A DNA stretch of 64,000 nucleotides from Polychytrium aggregatum (GCF_025602895.1 NW_026516228.1:1-64000), one strand, 5' to 3'. Shown: positions 31,191 to 42,439, counted from the stretch's first letter. Notes: generated by a model from the letters alone, not told the origin. Numbers and translations: made by a program.

Positions 31191-32551
31191 ATCTTGCTAA
31201 AGACCTTTGCTCCACTCAGACGATCCATCAACTCGTCGATCCTTGGCAACGGGTAGGTGTTCTTGATGGTCTGTTTGTTTAGTGCGCGATAGTCGACGCA
31301 CATCCTGAGATCACCTTCTTTCTTCTTGACAAAGAGCACTGGTGCACCATAGGGTGACTGGCTCGGGCGGATGAACCCATGGGCGAGGAGGTCATCCAAC
31401 TGGCGCTTGAGTTCGTCCATCTCCGTCAGCGACAATTGGTACGTCGGTCTTGACGGAGGCGACGAGCCTGGTTCGATGTCGATGCGATGATCGACGGTGC
31501 GTTGGGGTGGCAGGCATTGTGGCAACTGGTCGGGGAATACGTCCTTGTACTCGTCGAGCAGCTTGGTCACCACAGGCGGGGGACCGGGACCGGCTTGGTC
31601 GGTGTCGTCGACCTCACGCACGACACAGAGGAACGACGTGTCCTTCTTGATCAGCCTCTTGAATTGCATGGCTGAGAGGAGAGGTGGCATGTTGGGTGAG
31701 GCCATGCCCTGCAGGACAATGTCAGGGCCAACACGGACAGTGCGGCCTTTCCAGTCGACGACTGGAGTCGGCTCGGCACGAGCAAGCCAGCTCATGCCGA
31801 GGATGGCATCGAACTTGGTGTCGGTCACTTGGAACAACAGGACAGGATGGTACTTGGGATGGAGGGCCACTCGCAGGACCACTTGGTGTGTGCACTGCTG
31901 CACACGATCGTCTGCAAGCGCCACACTCATCGGCGACTTCTTCTTGGTTGCATGTATGTTGAGCTCCTGGAGCAAGCGTCTGCTGACAAAGTTGCAGCTT
32001 GCTCCAGAGTCCACCATCATTCGGACGGTGTGACCTTGGACGGTGGCAGGGAGGTACAGCAGGGACTCTTCATAGTCCTCCTGCACAGCCTCCTGCACCA
32101 TGACTTGACTTGGGGGAACGGGCGACACTTGGTCTTGGTTGGCTTCATCACGGCCACTCGGACATTTTGGATAGGGTTCGGCCATTGCGGGGGCCTGCGG
32201 CGTCAGCACGCCATTGCACACGACGTCCACGGCTTGCGGACACATGTCGGAAGCATCCGACACACACGACTTGACAGGGGTGAGGGCACAGGCGGTCCTG
32301 TCCCTCAAGGGTTCTTGATTTTCTTTTTTGTTTTGGTTTTCAATTTTGGTTTTCTCTTCACGTTCGTGGAGAGGCAGGCGGCTTGCGCCACCATGCACCT
32401 CTCGCACGACGCACAACACTTGGTTTGTTTCTCCTTCGGGGGAGGGGGCGAGGTGAACTTCCTCTGGAGACGCGTGGACTGCATTGAGCAATCCACGGCG
32501 TTGGTCTCCTACTAGGGCTCCAGAGCCACCTAGTAGGGTCGGCCGTTTCCC
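31191..32551 (-). pseudogene. pol: BL pol 5' part: protease and start of RT
   Basis: The minus strand from the slip site (GGGAAAC reversed at 32545-32551) through the Lys/Asn/Glu-rich spacer, the protease (VDSGASCNF) and the RT fingers up to VFSKI, where A3 is inserted at ATCTT. The frame is open. Variants EDYEES and VTDTK, against EDHEES and VIDTK in B1, are shared with BR and mark the old subfamily. Confidence 0.92.
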
Positions 32552-33351
32552 GACTTCATGGGGCACTCCTTGGCCTGGTGTCCCGGTCGGTGACAGAAGA
32601 AGCAGGAACCATGGCGGAGGTCCTCCTGCTTCTGTCTGTCCTTGGGGGAGACAGTGGCAGCTTGCTGGAACCGGGAGCGGGGAGGGCCACGAGCCTCCAT
32701 GGCGTTGACGTCAACGTCCATGGGCTCAGGCATGGGTCTTGCGGGCGGGGCCGGGCGAGGCGGACGGGCTGGGACGTGATGAGACCGATGGCCGCCTGCC
32801 AGCTGCGGGTAGAACTGGCGGCCATGGTACTGGACGTTGTCGAGGTTCTCGGCAACGTCCATCATCACGTCCAGGGACTTGCGGGCATCAGGGTTGCTGG
32901 CGATGTACTCTCTGATCTTGGGCTTGAGGCCCTTCTGGAAGAGGTACATCGCATCAGCAGAGCCCAGCTCCTCAATCTGGGAGGAGAGGTCTTCAAACTC
33001 CTCGATGTAGCGGGTCACAGAACCACGCTGCACGAGAGAGTATAGCTTGTCACGGGCAATGAGTTCAGCATTGGGGCTGCCGAAGCGGCGACGGAGGCGG
33101 TCCTTGAAGTCGTCAAACACACCTTCGCTCTGCTCGTCGAACCCTTGGCGGCGGTACCAACGGTACGCCTGGTCCTTTAAGCAGAGCTTGGCGGCGACGA
33201 TGTGGTGGGTGGGGGCGACTTGGGCAGCATCGAGGTAGTCCTCGAGTTGCTGCAGCCAGTCCTCCACCGAGGAGGAGCGGCTCTTCCCAGTAAACACTGG
33301 GGCACGGAAGGTCTTGAGGAAGGCTTCCGGAAGTGGGCGGGGGTTGCTCAT
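32530..33351 (-). CDS. gag: Family B Gag, BL
   Basis: 273 residues and intact, translated from ATG at 33351 to the stop at 32530 on the minus strand. It matches the B1 Gag across capsid region, basic linker and CX2CX4HX4C knuckle. The leader with primer-binding site (33462-33473) and 5' LTR is intact upstream. BL could therefore still express Gag although its integrase core is deleted and its pol is split. Confidence 0.92.
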   Translation of the reverse strand: MSNPRPLPEAFLKTFRAPVFTGKSRSSSVEDWLQQLEDYLDAAQVAPTHHIVAAKLCLKDQAYRWYRRQGFDEQSEGVFDDFKDRLRRRFGSPNAELIARDKLYSLVQRGSVTRYIEEFEDLSSQIEELGSADAMYLFQKGLKPKIREYIASNPDARKSLDVMMDVAENLDNVQYHGRQFYPQLAGGHRSHHVPARPPRPAPPARPMPEPMDVDVNAMEARGPPRSRFQQAATVSPKDRQKQEDLRHGSCFFCHRPGHQAKECPMKSGNGRPY

Positions 33352-33473
33352 GGCAGGGGCAGGCTCCAGGGACAGAGAGGAGAGTCGGTCGGCAAGAGAG
33401 GCGGGATCCAGCTTGAGGATCTAGAAAGAGGACAAACAGGACGAAAACAAGACGAGGATTTCCGATGCTACCA

Positions 33474-33783
33474 TGTAACGTCCACTACTGGGACGTTGGG
33501 GCAAGACGGGGAGGGAGGGGGTACAAGACAAGACAGGACAGGGCAGAACAGGGCGGTGCTAGGCTACTCTAGCGGACGGGTGAGCTCGGGGAAGCACTTA
33601 CGTTTATTCACGATAAAACCGAACTCCAGACAAACGGGGGGAACGGGGGCAACCCGCAGGTATACCCTGCGGTGGCCTGCCTGCGGTGCGTGAAAACGCA
33701 AAGCGCAGCACAGGTCACGACCCACTGCGCCGCGCAGTACGCGCAGTACGCGCAGCACAGCGTCGGAGATACCATCTCCTACA
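33474..33783 (-). repeat. Family B LTR (5' LTR of BL), 310 bp
   Basis: Reversed, from TGTAACG to CTCCTACA on the plus strand. It carries the old-subfamily variants. It abuts family D at 33784 with CCGTC, which does not match the TCGTT flank of the 3' LTR. Confidence 0.93.
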
Positions 33784-34016
33784 CCGTCTCTGGACCCCTG
33801 ACCGCCGAGGAGAAACAACGCCGCCGCCGCTTTGGACTCTGCCTGTACTGTGGCAAGAAGGGCCACTTGGTACGAAACTGCCCCGTCAAGTTTGGATCTA
33901 CCAGAGCTACCGGACCGCCCCCTGGACCTCCCGGCCCGAGGATCATCCGCACCATCGTTTACGAGGATGGAGAAGTGCAAGACTTCAGTTCGGGAAACGA
34001 CCAGGCCCGGTTCTAA
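33784..34016 (+). pseudogene. gag: Family D Gag, C-terminal end
   Basis: The last 77 codons of a Gag. It holds a basic stretch (KQRRRRFG), the zinc knuckle [14 protein letters not shown] at 33840-33881 (CX2CX4HX4C), a Pro/Gly-rich tail and a stop TAA at 34014-34016. The N-terminal part is cut off by the BL LTR and is not in the window. It overlaps the D pol frame by -1. Confidence 0.88.
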
Positions 34017-34038
34017 GTGAAGGCCTTGAACCGGAGCC
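33992..34038 (+). promoter_or_regulatory. -1 ribosomal frameshift site of family D
   Basis: GGGAAAC at 33992-33998 is in gag phase G|GGA|AAC. A 5-nt spacer precedes a stem: 34004-34013 pairs with 34028-34038 (7 bp CCGGTTC/GAACCGG, one bulged A, then 3 bp). The gag TAA is in the loop. Confidence 0.8.
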
Positions 34039-35676
34039 GTGCCCACCGCCTTCCGAAAGTGAAGACATTGGTAAGGTGCCTTTGGTAAGTACTGGGGAAG
34101 CAGTGATGTGCGGACAGCTTCGCCTTGCCTCTGGACCGGCGGACACTCTCAGCTCTGGCATAGTACCCGTGGCACCTCTGGTGTCACTGGGAACTGCACC
34201 TCATCCACAGGTGCAAATACCTGAGCTGTCCTGCCAACCCTCGGCAAAGTTAACTGTCTGTGCTAGCCGCAACCCTGGTGCCGAAGCTGGTACCGAACCA
34301 AAGTCTTGTGTTTCGTCTGTTCGTCGTTGCTCGTTGGTTGTTTCCGTCGCTGTTCGTCTTCCTTCTGGTGATTCTCTGTCGTGCGAAGGACTTGTCGATT
34401 CTGGTGCCTCTGGCAACTTTATCGACGAGGACTTTGTTGCTCGACACTCTGTCCCCACCTGCTCCAAGGCTTCGCCCTTGGCAGTGGAAGGCGTGGATGG
34501 TAAGCCGCTGTCGTCTGGCCCCATCCTCCGCGAGACTGCTCCACTCGAGGTGATTCTCGGGGACGTCTCGCAACGCCTTCGGTTCGATGTGATCAGGTCT
34601 CCACATCAACCACTTATCCTTGGCTTTCCTTGGTTGCGCACCGCCGAGCCCAAGATTGTCTGGTCTCGCGGTCTTCTTTGTCTCCCTCCTTCTGTTGATT
34701 CCGACCCCTCTCCATGCACTACTTCTCTTTCGTCTTGCTCCACTTCCTCCAATGTCACTCCCCTTCTTGATGATTCCACTCCTTTGATTGATCTAAGCTC
34801 CTCTCCTATGCTCCCACCTTCGTCTTCCCCTTCTTGTCTTGTTCCTCCCGAACCCCTTCGCTCTTCCCAAACCCCTTCTTCTGTTGTCAGTTCTCTTTCC
34901 CTCCTTGATGTACCTCCTCCTGTTGTTTGTTCTTCGGACATTGTTCAGAATAAAGTAACCGTCGAACATTATTCTGACCTTGTCCACGCCCCTCCTCTCA
35001 GCTCGGACGCTCCTCTCCGCGTCTGCAGCATTGATTACCGCTCGATGCGCGAGTCTTTGGATGCATGCAGGCATGGAACGCAACCCCTGACCATCTTTCA
35101 GGTCCATGTCCTGCCCACTGACGAGCCGAGCACTGCGACTGTCGAAGTGCCTGCGGAGTACAAGGACTTCCTGTCTGTTTTCTCTAAACAGGAAGCTGAC
35201 TCCTTGCCTCCGCATCGCCCTTACGACTGCCCCATTGACTTGGAGCCGGGCAAGTCGCCAAAGTTCGGGCCTCTGTACTCACTGTCCGAGCCCGAACTTC
35301 ACGCTCTGCGTGACTATCTCGACGAGAATCTTGCCAAGGGATTCGTTCGTCCTTCGTCGTCCCCAGCAGGCTCACCAATCCTCTTCGTCAAGAAGAAGGA
35401 CGGCTCACTTCGTCTTTGCGTTGACTACCGCGCACTGAACGGTATCACGGTAAAGAACCGTTACCCTTTACCGCTGATCGGCGAGCTGCTGGACCGACTT
35501 CGAGGCGCGAAGGTGTTCACTAAGCTGGACCTTCGTGGAGCCTACAATCTGCTGCGCATCCGCTCCGGGGACGAGTGGAAGACAGCTTTCCGTACTCGAT
35601 ATGGGCACTTCGAGTACTTGGTGATGCCCTTTGGGCTCACCAACGCGCCAGCGACGTTCCAGCACTTCATCAACGA
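33992..35676 (+). pseudogene. pol: Family D Pol 5' part: protease and RT N-terminal half
   Basis: It follows the D gag by -1 frameshift. After a linker, the protease active site is VDSGASGNF (Asp 34397-34399). A long Ser/Pro/Leu-rich, low-complexity spacer (about 34680-34960) follows, then RT with [28 protein letters not shown] and [11 protein letters not shown]. It stops at the FIND motif at 35676, where BR is inserted. The spacer is much richer in T than the flanks. The open frame then runs 220 nt into the B LTR, which is incidental. Confidence 0.9.
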
Positions 35677-35986
35677 TGTAGGAGATGGTATCTCCGACGC
35701 TGTGCTGCGCGTACTGCGCGTACTGCGCGGCGCAGTGGGTCGTGACCTGTGCTGCGCTTTGCGTTTTCACGCACCGCAGGCAGGCCACCGCAGGGTATAC
35801 CTGCGGGTTGCCCCCGTTCCCCCCGTTTGTCTGGAGTTCGGTTTTATCGTGAATAAACGTAAGTGCTTCCCCGAGCTCACCCGTCCGCTAGAGTAGCCTA
35901 GCACCGCCCTGTTCTGCCCTGTCCTGTCTTGTCTTGTACCCCCTCCCTCCCCGTCTTGCCCCAACGTCCCAGTAGTGGACGTTACA
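35677..35986 (+). repeat. Family B LTR (BR 5' LTR), 310 bp
   Basis: TGTAGGAG to CGTTACA, with the old-subfamily variants GCTTCCC and TGCCCTGTCC. Preceded by AACGA. Confidence 0.94.
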
Positions 35987-36108
35987 TGGTAGCATCGGAA
36001 ATCCTCGTCTTGTTTTCGTCCTGTTTGTCCTCTTTCTAGATCCTCAAGCTGGATCCCGCCTCTCTTGCCGACCGACTCTCCTCTCTGTCCCTGGAGCCTG
36101 CCCCTGCC

Positions 36109-36629
36109 ATGAGCAACCCCCGCCCACTTCCGGAAGCCTTCCTCAAGACCTTCCGTGCCCCAGTGTTTACTGGGAAGAGCCGCTCCTCCTCGGTGGAGGA
36201 CTGGCTGCAGCAACTCAAGGATTACCTCGATGCTGCCCAAGTCGCCCCCACCCACCACATCGTCGCCGCCAAGCTCTGCTTAAAGGACCAGGCGTACCGT
36301 TGGTACCGCCGCCAAGGGTTCGACGAGCAGAGCGAAGGTGTGTTTGACGACTTCAAGGACCGCCTCCGTCGCCGCTTCGGCAGCCCCAATGCTGAACTCA
36401 TTGCCCGTGACAAGCTATACTCTCTCGTGCAGCGTGGTTCTGTGACCCGCTACATCGAGGAGTTTGAAGACCTCTCCTCCCAGATTGAGGAGCTGGGCTC
36501 TGCTGATGCGATGTACCTCTTCCAGAAGGGCCTCAAGCCCAAGATCAGAGAGTACATCGCCAGCAACCCTGATGCCCGCAAGTCCCTGGACGTGATGATG
36601 GACGTTGCCGAGAACCTCGACAACGTCCA
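36109..36629 (+). pseudogene. gag: BR Gag, N-terminal part
   Basis: The first 173 codons of a family B Gag, matching B1 except LKDYLD for LEDYLD. It covers the capsid-type region and is cut at the codons for DNV by the C LTR at 36630. It resumes at 60174 after one GTCCA copy. Before the C insertion the gene was intact. Confidence 0.92.
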
Positions 36630-36930
36630 TGTGACACGATTGAGGATAATCGAGGTATAGCCGTGAGCGAGAGCTTTCTTACGATACCGATTTCATCCAG
36701 AACGGATGAGAACTGACTGCTGTAGCACCGTGGGAAAGATAGTAGTGTATCGAGGGAGTAGTCCTGGGTTACTGTGTGTGTGTGTGTAGCTGGGGAACGG
36801 ATAAGGAAATGGTGCGCGCTCCTGTATGACTCTGGGCGCGTCAACGCGTCAGGCTGCTGGACATATAAGGCCGCCCCCTCGCCCTGCTCTGCTGGAGATC
36901 ATCTGGAAAAATATAGTGGCCTTGGCTACA
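36630..36930 (+). repeat. Family C LTR (left), 301 bp
   Basis: TGTGACAC to GGCTACA. It contains a (GT)7 run, GCGCGTCAACGCGTC just upstream of a clear TATA box (TATAA at 36864-36868), and an inverted pair CATCC...GGATG. No AATAAA was seen. It is separated from its primer-binding site by B2. Confidence 0.94.
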
Positions 36931-36931
36931 T

Positions 36932-37240
36932 TGTAGGAGATGGTATCTCCGACGCTGTGCTGCGCGTACTGCGCGTACTGCGCGGCGCAGTGGGTCGTGA
37001 CCTGTGCTGCGCTTTGCGTTTTCACGCACCGCAGGCAGGCCACCGCAGGGTATACCTGCGGGTTGCCCCCGTTCCCCCCGTTTGTCTGGAGTTCGGTTTT
37101 ATCGTGAATAAACGTAAGTGCTCCCCGAGCTCACCCGTCCGCTAGAGTAGCCTAGCACCGCCCTGTTCTGCCCCGTCCTGTCTTGTCTTGTACCCCCTCC
37201 CTCCCCGTCTTGCCCCAACGTCCCAGTAGTGGACGTTACA
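36932..37240 (+). repeat. Family B LTR (B2 5' LTR), 309 bp
   Basis: TGTAGGAG to CGTTACA, followed by the primer-binding site at 37241-37252. It appears identical to its 3' LTR. Confidence 0.95.
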
Positions 37241-37362
37241 TGGTAGCATCGGAAATCCTCGTCTTGTTTTCGTCCTGTTTGTCCTCTTTCTAGATCCTCA
37301 AGCTGGATCCCGCCTCTCTTGCCGACCGACTCTCCTCTCTGTCCCTGGAGCCTGCCCCTGCC

Positions 37363-38184
37363 ATGAGCAACCCCCGCCCACTTCCGGAAGCCTTCCTCAA
37401 GACCTTCCGTGCCCCAGTGTTTACTGGGAAGAGCCGCTCCTCCTCGGTGGAGGACTGGCTGCAGCAACTCGAGGACTACCTCGATGCTGCCCAAGTCGCC
37501 CCCACCCACCACATCGTCGCCGCCAAGCTCTGCTTAAAGGACCAGGCGTACCGTTGGTACCGCCGCCAAGGGTTCGACGAGCAGAGCGAAGGTGTGTTTG
37601 ACGACTTCAAGGACCGCCTCCGTCGCCGCTTCGGCAGCCCCAATGCTGAACTCATTGCCCGTGACAAGCTATACTCTCTCGTGCAGCGTGGTTCTGTGAC
37701 CCGCTACATCGAGGAGTTTGAAGACCTCTCCTCCCAGATTGAGGAGCTGGGCTCTGCTGATGCGATGTACCTCTTCCAGAAGGGCCTCAAGCCCAAGATC
37801 AGAGAGTACATCGCCAGCAACCCTGATGCCCGCAAGTCCCTGGACGTGATGATGGACGTTGCCGAGAACCTCGACAACGTCCAGTACCATGGCCGCCAGT
37901 TCTACCCGCAGCTGGCAGGCGGCCATCGGTCTCATCACGTCCCAGCCCGTCCGCCTCGCCCGGCCCCGCCCGCAAGACCCATGCCTGAGCCCATGGACGT
38001 TGACGTCAACGCCATGGAGGCTCGTGGCCCTCCCCGCTCCCGGTTCCAGCAAGCTGCCACTGTCTCCCCCAAGGACAGACAGAAGCAGGAGGACCTCCGC
38101 CATGGTTCCTGCTTCTTCTGTCACCGACCGGGACACCAGGCCAAGGAGTGCCCCATGAAGTCGGGAAACGGCCGACCCTACTAG
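37363..38184 (+). CDS. gag: Family B Gag, B2
   Basis: 273 residues, apparently identical to the B1 Gag: capsid-type N-terminal region, basic linker, CX2CX4HX4C knuckle. The start is 122 nt after the 5' LTR, as in B1. The frameshift signal GGGAAAC is at 38163-38169 with its stem ending at 38206. The context is a complete element, so expression is plausible. Confidence 0.94.
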   Translation: MSNPRPLPEAFLKTFRAPVFTGKSRSSSVEDWLQQLEDYLDAAQVAPTHHIVAAKLCLKDQAYRWYRRQGFDEQSEGVFDDFKDRLRRRFGSPNAELIARDKLYSLVQRGSVTRYIEEFEDLSSQIEELGSADAMYLFQKGLKPKIREYIASNPDARKSLDVMMDVAENLDNVQYHGRQFYPQLAGGHRSHHVPARPPRPAPPARPMPEPMDVDVNAMEARGPPRSRFQQAATVSPKDRQKQEDLRHGSCFFCHRPGHQAKECPMKSGNGRPY

Positions 38185-41100
38185 GTGGCTCTGGAGCCCT
38201 AGTAGGAGACCAACGCCGTGGATTGCTCAATGCAGTCCACGCGTCTCCAGAGGAAGTTCACCTCGCCCCCTCCCCCGAAGGAGAAACAAACCAAGTGTTG
38301 TGCGTCGTGCGAGAGGTGCATGGTGGCGCAAGCCGCCTGCCTCTCCACGAACGTGAAGAGAAAACCAAAATTGAAAACCAAAACAAAAAAGAAAATCAAG
38401 AACCCTTGAGGGACAGGACCGCCTGTGCCCTCACCCCTGTCAAGTCGTGTGTGTCGGATGCTTCCGACATGTGTCCGCAAGCCGTGGACGTCGTGTGCAA
38501 TGGCGTGCTGACGCCGCAGGCCCCCGCAATGGCCGAACCCTATCCAAAATGTCCGAGTGGCCGTGATGAAGCCAACCAAGACCAAGTGTCGCCCGTTCCC
38601 CCAAGTCAAGTCATGGTGCAGGAGGCTGTGCAGGAGGACCATGAAGAGTCCCTGCTGTACCTCCCTGCCACCGTCCAAGGTCACACCGTCCGAATGATGG
38701 TGGACTCTGGAGCAAGCTGCAACTTTGTCAGCAGACGCTTGCTCCAGGAGCTCAACATACATGCAACCAAGAAGAAGTCGCCGATGAGTGTGGCGCTTGC
38801 AGACGATCGTGTGCAGCAGTGCACACACCAAGTGGTCCTGCGAGTGGCCCTCCATCCCAAGTACCATCCTGTCCTGTTGTTCCAAGTGATCGACACCAAG
38901 TTCGATGCCATCCTCGGCATGAGCTGGCTTGCTCGTGCCGAGCCGACTCCAGTCGTCGACTGGAAAGGCCGCACTGTCCGTGTTGGCCCTGACATTGTCC
39001 TGCAGGGCATGGCCTCACCCAACATGCCACCTCTCCTCTCAGCCATGCAATTCAAGAGGCTGATCAAGAAGGACACGTCGTTCCTCTGTGTCGTGCGTGA
39101 GGTCGACGACACCGACCAAGCCGGTCCCGGTCCCCCGCCTGTGGTGACCAAGCTGCTCGACGAGTACAAGGACGTATTCCCCGACCAGTTGCCACAATGC
39201 CTGCCACCCCAACGCACCGTCGATCATCGCATCGACATCGAACCAGGCTCGTCGCCTCCGTCAAGACCGACGTACCAACTGTCGCTGACGGAGATGGACG
39301 AACTCAAGCGCCAGTTGGATGACCTCCTCGCCCATGGGTTCATCCGCCCGAGCCAGTCACCGTATGGTGCACCAGTGCTCTTTGTCAAGAAGAAAGAAGG
39401 TGATCTCAGGATGTGCGTCGACTATCGCGCACTAAACAAACAGACCATCAAGAACACCTACCCGTTGCCCAGGATCGACGAGTTGATGGATCGTCTGAGT
39501 GGAGCAAAGGTCTTTAGCAAGATAGACCTCCGCTCAGGCTACCATCAGATCCGCATCCACGAGGATGATGTCCACAAGACCGCCTTCAGGACTCGCTACG
39601 GACTGTACGAGTTCCTAGTGCTGCCGTTCGGATTGACGAACGCACCTGCCACGTTCATGCAGCTGATGAACGATGTGTTCCGCCAAGAGCTCGACAACTC
39701 TGTCATCGTGTACCTGGATGATATCCTTGTGTACAGCAAGGATGAAGCGACCCATGAAGGTCATGTCGCCCGCGTGCTGGCCAAGCTACGCGAGCACAAG
39801 TTGTATGCCAAACTGTCCAAGTGTGAGTTCTTCAAGAATCAAGTCCCGTTCCTGGGACACGTTGTCTCAGGAAGAGGAATCGAAGTCGACCCCGCCAAGG
39901 TCAAGTCTGTGGTCGAGTGGCCGCCGCTCGCATGCGTCTCTGACGTGCAGTCGTTTCTCGGTCTCGTCAACTACTACCGCCGATTCATCCCCGATCTGGC
40001 GCGCACTGCCGGTCCACTCACAGACCTACTCCGCAAAGAGTGCCCCTTCGTGTGGGACCACCCACAACGCCAAGCGTTCGAGACCCTCAAGCACGCCTTG
40101 ACGAACGCTCCTGTCCTCGCTGTGTTCGACCCGAACACGGATGTCTCCGTGCACACCGACGCCTCCGACTTTGCGGTGGGAGCTGTTTTGATGCAGGAGG
40201 GAAGGCCCGTTGCCTTCGAGTCGCGCAAACTGTCCCAACACGAGATCAACTATCCCGTGCACGAGAAGGAGCAGCTTGCGATCATCTACGCGCTGCAGAA
40301 GTTCCGAGTGTACCTCCACGGTACCGCCAAGCCCTTCAAGATTGTGACGGACCACCAGTCACTGCGTTACCTCGACACCAAGAAGAACCTGAGCCGACGC
40401 CAAGCGCGATGGATGGAGTTCCTCGCCGAGTACAACTACGAGGTTGTATACCAGAAAGGCAAACTCAATGTGGTGCCTGACGCACTGTCCCGACGCCCCG
40501 ACTACCAATTGGCGTCACTGTACGAGTCGACTGTCAGTGTCGACAACACGATGCTGGATGTTGTCCGAGACAACATCGCCAACGACAAACAGTTCGGAGA
40601 ACTGTTCCGAAAGGTGTCTAAGCTCCCCAAGGACGACGAATCATCCGAGTACACAGTGCGTGATGGCCTGCTCCTCCTGAAGAAGGACAGCCGTGTCTGT
40701 GTGCCGGACATTCCGTCGTTGAAGACCAAGTTGCTCCAAGAGGTCCACGACTCGCCCCTCGCTGGACACTTTGGAGTCGAGAAGACATACGACCGACTGG
40801 CCAAAGTCGCATACTGGCCTGGAATGAAGCGCACCGTCGAGAAGTACATCGAGTCCTGCCATACCTGCAAGATGGTCAAGTCACGCACGACCCGAGAGCA
40901 AGGATTGCTGCAACCCCTGCCTGTTCCCGACCGCCCCTGGACCAGCATGTCCATGGATCTCATCACGCATCTACCGACGACCAAGTTGGACCACGATGCA
41001 ATCGCTGTCTTTGTCGACAGGTTCAGCAAGATGGCACACTTTGTGCCGTGCCAGACGACATGCTCCGCGCCTGACCTTGCACTGCTGTTCTTCAAGCATG

Positions 41101-42080
41101 TGTTCAAGCACCACGGCCTCCCAAAGTCCATCGTCAGTGATCGAGACCCCCGATTCACCTCCTTGTTTTGGACAAGTCTGTTCGACCATCTCGGCACCAA
41201 GCTGAACATGTCAACCTCGCACCACCAACAAACGGATGGACAGTCCGAGCGGACGATCCGCACCCTCGAGCAATACCTGAGGACATACGCCTCGACCAGC
41301 CAAGACGACTGGGACATACAGCTGAGTCATGCAGAGTTTGCATACAACACCGCCAAGTCGAGCACAACTGGCTTGAGCCCCTTTGAGGCGCTCTACGGAT
41401 TCCAGCCTGATGTTCCCACCTCCTTGACACTGACCGAGTCCACGGCTGGATTGCCTCCCAAACCAAGTGCCTTTGTCAAAGATCATCAAGTCCGACACAA
41501 GATGATCGCCGACGCGCTCACGGATGCGCAACAAGTGATGGCGAAGTACTACGACCGCCGACACCAGGATGTCTCCTTTGAAGTTGGAGACCTTGTCTAC
41601 CTGGACGCCGACAACATCAAGGTCCCCGAAGCCCAGTCAAAGAAGTTGTTGCCCAAGTACCGAGGACCGTTCAAGATAGCGGCCCGACCCAGTCCCCTCA
41701 ACTACCTGTTGGACTTGCCACCTGGAAGCAAGCTCCATCCTGTCTTCCATGTGTCCAAGCTGCGTCGCCACACGACCCGCAGTCCAGCACAGTTCCCCGA
41801 CGCCGACGAAGGTGTCCCGGACGACGCACCACTGGAAGACGACCTCGGACAATACTATACTCAAGAATATGAAGTCGAAAGGATCGTGAGGCACAAGAAA
41901 GTGGCTGATGGGTCACTTCGGTTTTATGTCAAGTGGGTTGGTTACCCACACTCGGGCAACACATGGCAAACACTGGAGGACTTGTCCCATGCACCCGAGG
42001 AGCTGAGTAAATACGGTAAACACCTCGAGGAGCCCCAAATAAAGAGCACACGCAGGGCTCCTCGCAGGAAGCCTTCTTAA
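38163..42080 (+). CDS. pol: Family B Pol, B2
   Basis: A full protease, RT, RNase H, integrase and chromodomain polyprotein, collinear with B1 (offset 31210) without indels. It is uninterrupted to TAA at 42078-42080. A visible residue difference is HPVFHV near the GPF module, where B1 has HPVLHV; the Phe form is also in B3, BL and BR, so B1 carries the change. Start is by -1 frameshift at 38163. With identical LTRs it is a candidate autonomous source copy that could also mobilise BL/BR-type elements. Confidence 0.95.
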   Translation, partial: GKRPTLLGGSGALVGDQRRGLLNAVHASPEEVHLAPSPEGETNQVLCVVREVHGGASRLPLHEREEKTKIENQNKKENQEPLRDRTACALTPVKSCVSDASDMCPQAVDVVCNGVLTPQAPAMAEPYPKCPSGRDEANQDQVSPVPPSQVMVQEAVQEDHEESLLYLPATVQGHTVRMMVDSGASCNFVSRRLLQELNIHATKKKSPMSVALADDRVQQCTHQVVLRVALHPKYHPVLLFQVIDTKFDAILGMSWLARAEPTPVVDWKGRTVRVGPDIVLQGMASPNMPPLLSAMQFKRLIKKDTSFLCVVREVDDTDQAGPGPPPVVTKLLDEYKDVFPDQLPQCLPPQRTVDHRIDIEPGSSPPSRPTYQLSLTEMDELKRQLDDLLAHGFIRPSQSPYGAPVLFVKKKEGDLRMCVDYRALNKQTIKNTYPLPRIDELMDRLSGAKVFSKIDLRSGYHQIRIHEDDVHKTAFRTRYGLYEFLVLPFGLTNAPATFMQLMNDVFRQELDNSVIVYLDDILVYSKDEATHEGHVARVLAKLREHKLYAKLSKCEFFKNQVPFLGHVVSGRGIEVDPAKVKSVVEWPPLACVSDVQSFLGLVNYYRRFIPDLARTAGPLTDLLRKECPFVWDHPQRQAFETLKHALTNAPVLAVFDPNTDVSVHTDASDFAVGAVLMQEGRPVAFESRKLSQHEINYPVHEKEQLAIIYALQKFRVYLHGTAKPFKIVTDHQSLRYLDTKKNLSRRQARWMEFLAEYNYEVVYQKGKLNVVPDALSRRPDYQLASLYESTVSVDNTMLDVVRDNIANDKQFGELFRKVSKLPKDDESSEYTVRDGLLLLKKDSRVCVPDIPSLKTKLLQEVHDSPLAGHFGVEKTYDRLAKVAYWPGMKRTVEKYIESCHTCKMVKSRTTREQGLLQPLPVPDRPWTSMSMDLITHLPTTKLDHDAIAVFVDRFSKMAHFVPCQTTCSAPDLALLFFKHVFKHHGLPKSIVSDRDPRFTSLFWTSLFDHLGTKLNMSTSHHQQTDGQSERTIRTLEQYLRTYASTSQDDWDIQLSHAEFAYNTAKSSTTGLSPFEALYGFQPDVPTSLTLTESTAGLPPKPSAFVKDHQVRHKMIADALTDAQQVMAKYYDRRHQDVSFEVGDLVYLDADNIKVPEAQSKKLLPKYRGPFKIAARPSPLNYLLDLPPGSKLHPVFHVSKLRRHTTRSPAQFPDADEGVPDDAPLEDDLGQYYTQEYEVERIVRHKKVADGSLRFYVKWVGYPHSGNTWQTLEDLSHAPEELSKYGKHLEEPQIKSTRRAPRRKPS

Positions 42081-42089
42081 GTGTGGGAG

Positions 42090-42398
42090 TGTAGGAGATG
42101 GTATCTCCGACGCTGTGCTGCGCGTACTGCGCGTACTGCGCGGCGCAGTGGGTCGTGACCTGTGCTGCGCTTTGCGTTTTCACGCACCGCAGGCAGGCCA
42201 CCGCAGGGTATACCTGCGGGTTGCCCCCGTTCCCCCCGTTTGTCTGGAGTTCGGTTTTATCGTGAATAAACGTAAGTGCTCCCCGAGCTCACCCGTCCGC
42301 TAGAGTAGCCTAGCACCGCCCTGTTCTGCCCCGTCCTGTCTTGTCTTGTACCCCCTCCCTCCCCGTCTTGCCCCAACGTCCCAGTAGTGGACGTTACA
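42090..42398 (+). repeat. Family B LTR (B2 3' LTR), 309 bp
   Basis: Preceded by the polypurine tract and followed by the duplicated TACAT. Confidence 0.95.
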
Positions 42399-42402
42399 TA
42401 CA

Positions 42403-42414
42403 TGGTAGCATCGG
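42403..42414 (+). promoter_or_regulatory. Primer-binding site of C1, displaced from its LTR
   Basis: TGGTAGCATCGG, regenerated by the TACAT duplication of B2. The C LTR it belongs to ends at 36930, about 5.5 kb upstream. Confidence 0.75.
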
Positions 42415-42439
42415 CAACGACGGTTCTCCTCTCGCGTCC

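Larger units (their letters stand above)
11622..33783 (-). mobile_element. Old family B element BL, reverse, interrupted by A2 and A3/A4
   Basis: Reading leftwards from 33783: 5' LTR, primer-binding site (33462-33473), gag, pol in three pieces, polypurine tract, 3' LTR (11930-11622). It is split by A3/A4 (TSD ATCTT) and A2 (TSD CTCCT). It has diagnostic variants shared with BR: GCTTCCC in the LTR, TGCCCTGTCC in the LTR, and a 476-bp loss in integrase. The flanks do not match: TCGTT on the left and CCGTC on the right. This points to recombination with another B copy rather than a simple insertion. Confidence 0.9.
33784..35676 (+). mobile_element. Family D fragment, inverted relative to its other half
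   Basis: It holds the gag end, frameshift site, protease and RT fingers of family D on the plus strand. The rest of the same element is on the minus strand at 11621-11190 and 5720-4712. The right end AACGA (35672-35676) matches TCGTT (11617-11621) in reverse, so the two were one target site. Confidence 0.9.
36932..42398 (+). mobile_element. Complete family B chromovirus B2, inserted in the C1 primer-binding site
   Basis: Two 309-bp LTRs with the six-C run, intact gag and pol, TSD TACAT at 36927-36931 and 42399-42403. Insertion one base after the C LTR split the primer-binding site, but the duplication rebuilt a full copy on the right. Confidence 0.96.

Noticed and set aside
33686-35896. A 736-codon plus-strand frame spanning LTR, D pol and LTR
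   Set aside because: Both ends are LTR sequence read through by chance; only 33992-35676 is D pol.
36770-36790. GT microsatellite as a separate feature
   Set aside because: It is a fixed (GT)7 within the family C LTR with the same length in all three LTRs.
36630-36930. Solo family C LTR
   Set aside because: It is the left LTR of the tandem array, merely separated from its interior by B2; the outer GTCCA duplications confirm this.
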